Below are positions 1 through 5,110 of a stretch of 7,266 nucleotides of DNA, in pieces. Both the position numbers and the translations under genes were made by a program. Where the stretch lies: contig JAZQQJ010000046.1 in the NCBI GenBank assembly GCA_045629005.1, positions 1 through 7,266 of the forward strand, in the 5' to 3' direction. The notes beneath the pieces were generated by a model, which worked only from the letters and a program-made list of their open reading frames with translations, did not search any database and was not told the DNA's origin. Positions within the stretch are counted from its first letter, which is position 1. Each line of letters starts with the position of its first letter. This DNA is from RGIG3528 sp045629005. GTDB taxonomy: Bacteria > Bacillota > Clostridia > Lachnospirales > Lachnospiraceae.

Positions 1-945
1 TTTTTCGTGCTTTACAAGTGCCTTAAAGTTGTCGGGAACCTCAGTATCAATCTTAGGGACCGCCTTTACGTAGTAATAATAATCGTCGTCCTCAAACTGA
101 ACATCCTGCACTCCGGAATAATCCAAGATAAGCCTAAAGAACTGGACTACGCAAACAATGAGCATTGAAAAGATTGTTCCTTTGAATGCGCCATTAAGCG
201 GAACATCAAGCTTCAGGTATGTAAGGAAATGACCAATGAGGCATACGCATGTACCGATTACTATTGTAATCTCAAACGCAAACTCAAACTGGAAACGTCT
301 GACAAGCCACATAACAAGGATTACGGCAATGAATATGGCAATTGTGTAAATCATATTCTTGTTTTCAAGAATGCCGTCAATAACGTTTATGTAGAGTGCA
401 AGAGCTTTATCCGCAAGTCCCATTTCGGATTCGGGATCAAGTCCACCGTAAAAGCCGATGGACGCAACGATTACCTTGAAAATGTAATAGAAAACAACTC
501 CGCAGGCTGCAGGGAAAATAGCAAGGGGTGTTGCGGTAAGGCCCAAAATAAGCGGAATGATGTATTGCAGGTTAAATCTGAAAAGGATCGGTATTGCTAT
601 AATTGCATACGCGTACTTTCCCGAAAAACGTGCTGCGAAGCAGTAAAGCACTATGAAAAGCACAAGCACAAAAGCCGCAAGAATAGGTGCTGCTTCATAA
701 ACCTCGTACAGGGCAACCAAGCCGAGCAGAAGTATTGTAACTATCTCCGGAAGAACAGCTCCAAGTACGCCGAATGCCGGCTTTAAGATGCTCTTTGCAA
801 GTGTATCGGAGAACGGAAGTGCCTTGATAATCTGGTCATATGCTGCAAATGCCAATATGAATCTGAAAATTATTTTGAATATTGTCTGGTATTTTTGAAA
901 GAACTTTCGAACAGCCTTTCTTACAACCAGGAAGTTCTCTATCAT
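1..945 (-). CDS. Polytopic membrane protein of unknown function (partial, C-terminus off window)
   Basis: An open frame of 315 codons starts at ATG 945 and is still open at base 1, so the C-terminus is missing. I do not recognise the family. The N-terminus is short and basic (VVRKAVRKFFQKY). About seven or eight hydrophobic segments follow, near residues 25-40, 57-80, 86-104, 126-145, 147-165, 198-214, 222-243 and 257-274. After the last one the chain turns hydrophilic, with an acidic-aromatic stretch FEDDDYYYYVKAVPK (residues 284-298) that probably begins a cytoplasmic tail. No transporter signature, catalytic motif or ATP-binding site is visible. The start codon overlaps the stop of the preceding gene (ATGA), which suggests translational coupling and a shared function or complex. 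The C-terminal tail could still contain a soluble domain. Coding is supported by the long open frame, the membrane-protein composition and the coupling; function is unknown. Confidence 0.8.
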   Translation of the reverse strand, partial: MIENFLVVRKAVRKFFQKYQTIFKIIFRFILAFAAYDQIIKALPFSDTLAKSILKPAFGVLGAVLPEIVTILLLGLVALYEVYEAAPILAAFVLVLFIVLYCFAARFSGKYAYAIIAIPILFRFNLQYIIPLILGLTATPLAIFPAACGVVFYYIFKVIVASIGFYGGLDPESEMGLADKALALYINVIDGILENKNMIYTIAIFIAVILVMWLVRRFQFEFAFEITIVIGTCVCLIGHFLTYLKLDVPLNGAFKGTIFSMLIVCVVQFFRLILDYSGVQDVQFEDDDYYYYVKAVPKIDTEVPDNFKALVKHEK

Positions 946-1340
946 TTCTTGTCTTCCTCCCTGTAGAACGAACGCATGAGTCTTAGCATTCGGAAATATT
1001 TTGCAAGCTTTTTCCTCGAAGCATTGTAGTACAATATGCCAAATACGATGCTTGCAGCAACATAAACAACGAGGATAACAAGATAAAGTGCAAGAAGCTT
1101 TCTGCCCATTGCAAGATAATCAAGATTAACAGCTTCGCTAATGATGAACTCAAGCTTGTAGCCGATGTAAAGAAGCACAAGGAACATGTAGCCCACTGTT
1201 ACAGCTATTATATTTTTAAAAAGCTGAAGACGAATAAAGTCACGTCTGAAGAAGTTTCCGAGGCGGATATCTTCTTTTCCTTCGCCTTCTTCGTACATAG
1301 CAAGACGTGTCATCAGCCTGATTTTACGATTGTTAACCAT
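942..1340 (-). CDS. Small two-helix membrane protein of unknown function
   Basis: This is a 132-residue protein. The N-terminal 40 residues are charged and cytoplasm-like (MVNNRKIRLMTRLAMYEEGE, then KEDIRLGNFFRRDFIRLQ). Two hydrophobic helices follow, about residues 43-62 and 82-104. The C-terminus is strongly basic (ASRKKLAKYFRMLRLMRSFY, ending REEDKK). With positive charge at both ends, both termini are probably cytoplasmic. The ATG at 1340 is chosen because AGGAG lies five bases upstream. An in-frame ATG at 1370 has no SD and would lie upstream of the predicted transcription start. The stop codon overlaps the ATG of the next membrane gene (ATGA), so the two are probably co-translated and may form a complex. 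The protein resembles hypothetical proteins I associate with Lachnospiraceae genomes, but I know no function for it. Confidence 0.85.
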   Translation of the reverse strand: MVNNRKIRLMTRLAMYEEGEGKEDIRLGNFFRRDFIRLQLFKNIIAVTVGYMFLVLLYIGYKLEFIISEAVNLDYLAMGRKLLALYLVILVVYVAASIVFGILYYNASRKKLAKYFRMLRLMRSFYREEDKK

Positions 1341-1373
1341 ATTTTCTCCTGTAGACATTTGTATCCGCATGAT

Positions 1374-1402
1374 ATGATAGCATAAAAATAAGGGTACTAC
1401 AA
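1374..1402 (-). promoter_or_regulatory. Predicted sigma-A promoter for the 1340/945 membrane gene pair
   Basis: On the minus strand there is TTGTAG (1402-1397), a 17-base spacer, and TATCAT (1379-1374). TGC immediately precedes the -10, making it an extended -10 (TGnTATCAT). The -35 matches poorly (3/6), which the extended -10 could offset. The -35 and spacer lie inside the loop and distal arm of the uraA terminator. Transcription would start near 1367, giving a leader of about 27 bases before ATG 1340. This is a pattern-based prediction only. Confidence 0.5.
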
Positions 1403-1421
1403 CGCGTACCCTTATTTTTAT
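1382..1421 (-). terminator. Intrinsic terminator of uraA (symmetrical, possibly bidirectional)
   Basis: Arms 1382-1397 and 1406-1421 form a perfect 16-bp stem around an 8-base loop. The GC-rich core is GGGTAC/GTACCC, flanked by an A-run and a T-run. It begins 15 bases after the uraA stop codon. Because both ends are A/T tracts it could also stop transcription coming from the left, although no plus-strand gene is visible there. Confidence 0.92.
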
Positions 1422-1436
1422 AAATATTTTCTCAAT

Positions 1437-2795
1437 TTACTCTGCTTTTGCTTTTTTCTTCTTGTCAATTGATGTAAGGATAGAATTTACAACGATTCCG
1501 AGGATAAGTGCACATGCTACGGAGGTGATTGTAATTTCACCGAAGTTGAGTGTAAGTCCGCCGATACCACAGATGAGAATTGTTGATACTACGAAAAGGT
1601 TCTTATTGTCTTCAAGATCAACCTTCTGAACCATCTTGAGACCGCTTACTGCGATGAAGCCGTAGAGTGCGATACAAACACCACCCATTACACAGCTAGG
1701 AATCGAGTTAACGAAAGCAACGAAGGGAGAAAGGAAGGAAATAACGATTGCAAGGATTGCAGCGGTGAGAATTGTGTAAACTGAAGCGTTTCCGGTGATG
1801 GCTACGCATGCAATTGATTCACCGTATGAAGTATAGGGACAACCGCCGAAGAATGCACCTGCCATGGAGCCGACGCCATCACCAAGAAGTGTTTTGTGAA
1901 GGCCGGGATCCTCGAGGAGATCCTTTTCGATGATTGAGGAGATGTTCTTGTGATCTGCAATGTGCTCAGCAAATACTACAAACGCTACGGGAACATATGC
2001 TACTGCGATTGTTCCGATATAGCCGAGAGAAAGTTCATCGAAGGCACCAAATGCTGTAAGGAAAGTGAATTTGGGAACGTAGAAGAATGTCTTTGCACCG
2101 ATGCCGCCGTCAACAAGTGCAGTGAGAGATGAATAGTCGGTAATCTTAAGTGCATCAACACCGGTTGCGTTACCGATAAGTGTAAGAATCAATGCAAAAA
2201 CATAGCCTGCAAGAATACCGATAATGAAAGGAATAAGCTTTAATGTTTTCTTACCGAATGTGGAGCAGAGAATAGTAACAATGAGTGTTACTAAACCGCA
2301 AAGAACTGCGAGGAGGTAGTTTCCGCCTGCAGGAGCTTTCTGAAGATCACTGATTGCGTTGCCTGCAAGAGAAAGACCGATGATGGCTACCGTAGGTCCG
2401 ATAACAACAGCGGGCATAAGAACGTTTACCCAGCCTGTGCCAAAAACTTTAACAAGAATGGCAATGATTACATATACAAGGCCTGCCAAAACTGCACCGA
2501 TGATAAGTCCGAGGAAGCCGAGCTGAGTGGATGCTGCTCCTGCGAAAGCAGCCCCCATGGAGCCTAAAAATGCAAAGGAAGAACCGAGGAATACAGGGCT
2601 CTTAAAGCCGGTAAAAAGAAGATAAACAATAGTGCCGACGCCCGCACCGAAAAGAGCTGCGGCCGAATCCATGCCGTTACCGATGATAATCGGAACAACG
2701 AGTGTTGCTGCCATAATGGCAAGCAGCTGCTGAATAGCAAACACGATGAGCTTACCAAAACCTGGTTTGTCCTGAATGTTGTAAGTGAGTTTCAT
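1437..2795 (-). CDS. uraA: Uracil/xanthine-type permease, NCS2 family (UraA/PyrP-like)
   Basis: This 452-residue integral membrane protein probably imports uracil by proton symport (NCS2/NAT family, 14 helices). The length is usual for the family. Recognisable parts are the TM1 segment FAIQQLLAIMAATLVVPIII (residues 19-38), AEHIADHKN (276-284), EKDLLEDPGLH (290-300) and CPYTSYGESIACVAITGNAS (319-338). Glu277 and Glu326 are 49 residues apart, the same spacing as the substrate-binding Glu241 and Glu290 of E. coli UraA. Two positions differ from E. coli: the TM1 'QH' pair is QQ (22-23), and the position of His245 is Asp281. The protein ends in a lysine-rich tail (KKKKAKAE). ATG 2795 is supported by GGGAGG nine bases upstream. 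It is transcribed alone from a complex leader and ends at a strong terminator. Uracil is the likeliest substrate by overall resemblance, but xanthine or another base cannot be excluded from sequence alone. Confidence 0.93.
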   Translation of the reverse strand: MKLTYNIQDKPGFGKLIVFAIQQLLAIMAATLVVPIIIGNGMDSAAALFGAGVGTIVYLLFTGFKSPVFLGSSFAFLGSMGAAFAGAASTQLGFLGLIIGAVLAGLVYVIIAILVKVFGTGWVNVLMPAVVIGPTVAIIGLSLAGNAISDLQKAPAGGNYLLAVLCGLVTLIVTILCSTFGKKTLKLIPFIIGILAGYVFALILTLIGNATGVDALKITDYSSLTALVDGGIGAKTFFYVPKFTFLTAFGAFDELSLGYIGTIAVAYVPVAFVVFAEHIADHKNISSIIEKDLLEDPGLHKTLLGDGVGSMAGAFFGGCPYTSYGESIACVAITGNASVYTILTAAILAIVISFLSPFVAFVNSIPSCVMGGVCIALYGFIAVSGLKMVQKVDLEDNKNLFVVSTILICGIGGLTLNFGEITITSVACALILGIVVNSILTSIDKKKKAKAE

Positions 2796-2848
2796 TTTCC
2801 TGTTCCTCCCTGGAATATTAAGTTGTATTTAGCAAACGTGCAGGGCAC
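2792..2848 (-). CDS. Possible 18-codon leader ORF overlapping uraA start
   Basis: A GTG at 2848 has AAAAGGAG seven bases upstream. It opens an 18-codon frame (MPCTFAKYNLIFQGGTGK) whose TGA overlaps the uraA ATG (ATGA), and the uraA SD lies inside it. Its GTG falls within a small inverted repeat that could hide the start. The arrangement resembles translationally coupled leader peptides, but a short ORF with an SD can arise by chance, and no regulatory codon run is visible. Confidence 0.25.
   Translation of the reverse strand: MPCTFAKYNLIFQGGTGK
2805..2814 (-). promoter_or_regulatory. PyrR-binding-loop-like sequence over the uraA ribosome binding site
   Basis: The minus strand reads UCCAGGGAGG, matching the core UCCNGNGAGG of the known PyrR RNA loop (consensus ARUCCNGNGAGGYU). 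The flanks match less well, although UUC/GGA can still pair beside the CAGGGA loop. The GGGAGG half is also simply the uraA SD, so chance is a real alternative. If real, PyrR would block ribosome access in response to uridine nucleotides. Confidence 0.25.
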
Positions 2849-2850
2849 GT
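2836..2850 (-). repeat. Perfect 6-bp inverted repeat in the uraA leader
   Basis: ACGTGC and GCACGT flank a three-base loop (2842-2844). In RNA this would be a compact GC-rich hairpin. It covers the GTG of the possible leader ORF and lies between the upstream terminator-like hairpin and the uraA SD. No U-tract follows, so it is not a terminator. Confidence 0.6.
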
Positions 2851-2867
2851 AAATGCTCCTTTTCCCC

Positions 2868-2910
2868 AAAAAAAACCGTAGAACGCCCAAAGGATTTCCT
2901 ACGATTTTTT
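2868..2910 (-). terminator. Terminator-like hairpin between asnA and uraA (asnA terminator or uraA attenuator)
   Basis: On the minus strand an A6 run and ATCGTAG-GAA pair with TTCTACGG and the following T8 (2875-2868). One G at 2898 is bulged, and the loop is 2884-2895. It lies 86 bases after the asnA stop, so it could end asnA transcripts. However, a good promoter (2914-2942) sits just upstream and would make this hairpin the very start of a uraA transcript, which would imply attenuation. The T-run on both sides makes it potentially bidirectional. Confidence 0.75.
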
Positions 2911-2913
2911 CTT

Positions 2914-2942
2914 AATATACTTACTTTTCAAATGAAAATCAA
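2914..2942 (-). promoter_or_regulatory. Predicted sigma-A promoter upstream of uraA
   Basis: TTGATT (2942-2937), a 17-base spacer and TATATT (2919-2914) match the -35 at 4/6 and the -10 at 5/6. Transcription would start in the A-run at about 2905-2910, exactly at the foot of the terminator-like hairpin. A weaker alternative lies downstream of that hairpin: TTTACG, 16 bases, TAAATA. Confidence 0.55.
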
Positions 2943-2978
2943 GCACAATTATTCAATTTGTGATTAGTTTTTCTAATG

Positions 2979-2996
2979 GCATTTATAAGCAAATGC
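2979..2996 (-). repeat. Inverted repeat just after the asnA stop codon
   Basis: GCATTT and AAATGC flank a six-base loop directly after the asnA TAA. The stem is AT-rich and no T-run follows, so it is unlikely to terminate alone. It may stabilise the asnA mRNA 3' end or be incidental. A related AATGC/GCATT repeat occurs upstream of asnA (about 4071-4086). Confidence 0.4.
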
Positions 2997-4007
2997 TTAC
3001 AGAAGGCGAATGTTGTTCTCTTCAGCCTTCTTAATTGTTTCTTCCGGCCATACCGATGACTGTACTTCACCGATGTGACACTTTCTTAAGAAGAACATAC
3101 ATATTCTGGACTGGCCGATACCGCCGCCGATTGTATAAGGAAGACGCTTCTCAAGAACTGCCTTCTGGAAATCAAGCTTTGCGCGGTCTTCGCAGCCTGC
3201 TTTTTTAAGCTGTTCGGCAAGTGAATTTTCGTCAACTCTTATGCCCATCGAGGAAAGCTCAAGCCCAATATCGAGCACAGGATAGTAGACAAGGATATCT
3301 CCGTCAAGCTGCCAATCATCATAGTCCGGTGCACGTCCATCGTGAGGCTTGCCCGAAGCGAGCTTGTCACCAATCTGCATAATGAACACAGCACCTTTAA
3401 GCTTTGCGATGTTGTACTCGCGCTCCTTGGCAGTGCAGTCAGGATACATATTTTCAAGCTCCTGCGTCGTAACAAAGGCAATGTCCTTCGGCAGAATCTC
3501 TTTTATGTAGTCATACTTGTTTGCAATGTAGTGCTCGGTCTCGCGAAGAGCCGCATACACCTTGCGCACGGTCATCTTCAATGTCTCAACGTTTCTTTCG
3601 TCCTGAAGAATAATCTTTTCCCAGTCCCACTGATCGACAAAGATTGAGTGAATATTATCAGTATCTTCATCTCTGCGGATGGCGGTCATATCCGTATAAA
3701 GGCCCTCACCATAGGAAAAACCGTACTTTTTAAGGGCCATTCTCTTCCACTTTGCAAGTGAATGGACAATTTCTACCGTTGCATCCTTCTGCTCCTTTAT
3801 GCCGAAGCTTACCGGACGTTCAACACCATTCAGATTATCGTTAAGTCCCGTCTCCGGCTTTACGAAAAGCGGTGCGGATACTCGTGTAAGATTGAGCTGT
3901 TTGGAGAGCTGTCTCTCAAAATAATCCTTAAGATGCTTGATTGCGCCTTGTGTTTCTTTGACGCCAAGCTCGGTGGAGTAGTTTTCCGGAATATAGAATT
4001 TCTCCAT
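2997..4007 (-). CDS. asnA: Aspartate--ammonia ligase (asparagine synthetase A)
   Basis: This 336-residue cytoplasmic enzyme makes asparagine from aspartate, ammonia and ATP, releasing AMP and pyrophosphate. It belongs to the fold of class II aminoacyl-tRNA synthetases, and its length matches E. coli AsnA (330). Signatures include VSFGIKEQKDATVEIVHSLA (residues 66-85), the ATP-site region YTDMTAIRRDED (104-115) followed by FVDQWDWEK (123-131), HDGRAPDYDDW (222-232), DIGLELSSMGIRVDE (246-260) and the motif-3-like GGGIGQSRICMFFLRK (294-309). Glutamine-dependent AsnB would carry an N-terminal Cys2 amidotransferase domain, which is absent here. ATG 4007 has a consensus AGGAGG six bases upstream. 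The gene is monocistronic: a terminator precedes it and a terminator-like hairpin follows. No T-box leader fits in the roughly 28-base untranslated region, so any control would act at the promoter. Confidence 0.97.
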   Translation of the reverse strand: MEKFYIPENYSTELGVKETQGAIKHLKDYFERQLSKQLNLTRVSAPLFVKPETGLNDNLNGVERPVSFGIKEQKDATVEIVHSLAKWKRMALKKYGFSYGEGLYTDMTAIRRDEDTDNIHSIFVDQWDWEKIILQDERNVETLKMTVRKVYAALRETEHYIANKYDYIKEILPKDIAFVTTQELENMYPDCTAKEREYNIAKLKGAVFIMQIGDKLASGKPHDGRAPDYDDWQLDGDILVYYPVLDIGLELSSMGIRVDENSLAEQLKKAGCEDRAKLDFQKAVLEKRLPYTIGGGIGQSRICMFFLRKCHIGEVQSSVWPEETIKKAEENNIRLL

Positions 4008-4041
4008 GGTTGACCTCCTGTTTTAATATTTAATGTTTCGC

Positions 4042-4070
4042 ATTTTACTACTGTTTTCCGGTTTTGTAAA
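4042..4070 (-). promoter_or_regulatory. Near-consensus sigma-A promoter of asnA
   Basis: TTTACA (4070-4065), exactly 17 bases, and TAAAAT (4047-4042) each match consensus at 5/6. It lies just after the hflC terminator. The predicted start near 4035 leaves a 28-base leader to ATG 4007. Imperfect inverted copies of GCATTTTAC flank the promoter (GCATTTAC at 4072-4065, GTAAAATGC at 4048-4040) and could be an operator. Confidence 0.75.
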
Positions 4071-4090
4071 TGCTTTATTGCATTAAATCG

Positions 4091-4120
4091 AAAAAGGGCA
4101 ACCTTTCTACGGGTTGCCCT
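4091..4120 (-). terminator. Intrinsic terminator of the hflK-hflC operon
   Basis: A perfect 9-bp stem AGGGCAACC/GGTTGCCCT (4112-4120 with 4095-4103) encloses an 8-base loop and is followed on the minus strand by T5 (4095-4091). It begins 31 bases after the hflC stop codon and separates hflKC from asnA. Confidence 0.93.
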
Positions 4121-4151
4121 CTGTATTGTTTATCCGTTTTTGCAAAAGCGT

Positions 4152-5093
4152 TTATTCAACGTTCCGGAAAATCTGTGCTATAGGTGAATCGGGATCAAGT
4201 ATAAGTGTTTTGTTGTCACCTGTAAGAGAACTCTTTGCTGCGTCAAGTGCAAGAACGAAGGTGTAGAACTCAGCCTTATCCTCGTCATTATATGCAGCTG
4301 CGAGCTTCTGCATGTAGCCTGCTTCACCTTCTGCGATGAGCTGTGCGGCTTTTGCTTCTGCTTCCGAAACACTGATTTGAATCTTGTAGTCCGTATCGGT
4401 ACGGATAATCTGTGCCTCAGACTCACCTTCTGCGGAGTACTTTGCGGCAATATTGTTACGCTCGGAAATCATACGCTCGTAAACTGCCTGCTTGTTGTCA
4501 TCGGGAAGGTCAAGACGCTTAACTTCGATGTTTATGAGCTTAATGCCGTACTGATCCATGGTGTTGCCGACATTTGCAAAAATCTTTTCCGTAAGCGCGC
4601 CGCCACGGCCTGCAATTACTTCTTCCTGGTCAAGGGAGGAAATAACGTTTTTCATTGCATTGAACACAGACGCATTGATACGTGCTTCAGCATTTGATAT
4701 CTGTGAATTAAGTGTCTGTACAAAAGATGTGGGATTTGTAATCTCCCAAAGGACATAAAGGTCCGCAACCATTGTCTTCTTGTCTTTTGTAATAACGTCC
4801 GACTGAGCAAGATCATATATAAGAATTTCCTTCGGAAGCTTTTCTGCTGTCTGTATGAAAGGAATCTTGAATGAAAGACCGGGCTCGTCAATGATGTAGT
4901 CAATCTTACCAAAGCGCTTGATAAGTGTGTACTCGTTTTCGTATGTTACAACGAACGTACCGCCGAAAATGATAATAGCTGCCAAAACAAGTGTTCCGAG
5001 AACAATCCAGCCTTTTGAACTTTTCTTTTCGGGCTTTGCCTCGCGGTACATTCCGTTATCCGTTGATGATGTGTTTTTATATGTGTCTGCCAT
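4152..5093 (-). CDS. hflC: HflC-like SPFH/band-7 membrane protein
   Basis: This 313-residue protein resembles HflC, which with HflK forms a membrane cage around the FtsH protease and tempers its activity. A 27-residue hydrophilic N-terminus precedes a single membrane anchor (about 29-49). The SPFH domain opens with VTYENEYTLIKRFGKIDYII (49-68) and PGLSFKIPFIQTAEKLP (71-87). Later parts are IKLINIEVKRLDLPDDNKQA (184-203), an Ala/Glu-rich coiled coil (about 204-262), and the HflC-type tail FYTFVLALDAAKSSL (276-290) to LDPDSPIAQIF (299-309). The LDLP and DPDSP segments separate it from HflK. The 27-residue hydrophilic leader before the anchor is longer than that of E. coli HflC, which starts almost at its anchor. 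ATG 5093 has GGAGGA seven bases upstream; the gene begins 17 bases after hflK, so the two are surely co-transcribed. No ftsH gene is in view. Confidence 0.93.
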   Translation of the reverse strand: MADTYKNTSSTDNGMYREAKPEKKSSKGWIVLGTLVLAAIIIFGGTFVVTYENEYTLIKRFGKIDYIIDEPGLSFKIPFIQTAEKLPKEILIYDLAQSDVITKDKKTMVADLYVLWEITNPTSFVQTLNSQISNAEARINASVFNAMKNVISSLDQEEVIAGRGGALTEKIFANVGNTMDQYGIKLINIEVKRLDLPDDNKQAVYERMISERNNIAAKYSAEGESEAQIIRTDTDYKIQISVSEAEAKAAQLIAEGEAGYMQKLAAAYNDEDKAEFYTFVLALDAAKSSLTGDNKTLILDPDSPIAQIFRNVE

Positions 5094-5110
5094 TTACTTT
5101 TCCTCCTTCC

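Noticed and set aside
229..786. 185-codon open frame on the plus strand
   Set aside because: It lies wholly antisense to the left-edge membrane gene. It has a Lys/Asn/Cys-rich composition unlike a real protein and no convincing SD, so it is a shadow of the minus-strand codons.
1341..1370. Upstream in-frame ATG codons (1370 and 1358) for the two-helix protein
   Set aside because: Neither has an SD, and 1370 precedes the predicted transcription start. ATG 1340 has AGGAG at good spacing.
2944..2962. CACAA/TTGTG near-palindrome upstream of the uraA promoter
   Set aside because: Arms are only five bases in AT-rich sequence with a nine-base spacer, and there is no match to an operator I can name.
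2868..2996. Classical PyrR-type transcription attenuator before uraA
   Set aside because: The terminator hairpin lies too close to the only good promoter for an upstream antiterminator, and no PyrR loop precedes it. The only PyrR-like sequence is downstream, at the SD.
4008..4090. T-box riboswitch upstream of asnA
   Set aside because: Only about 80 bases separate the hflC terminator from the asnA ATG, with the promoter in the middle. There is no room for a specifier stem and antiterminator.
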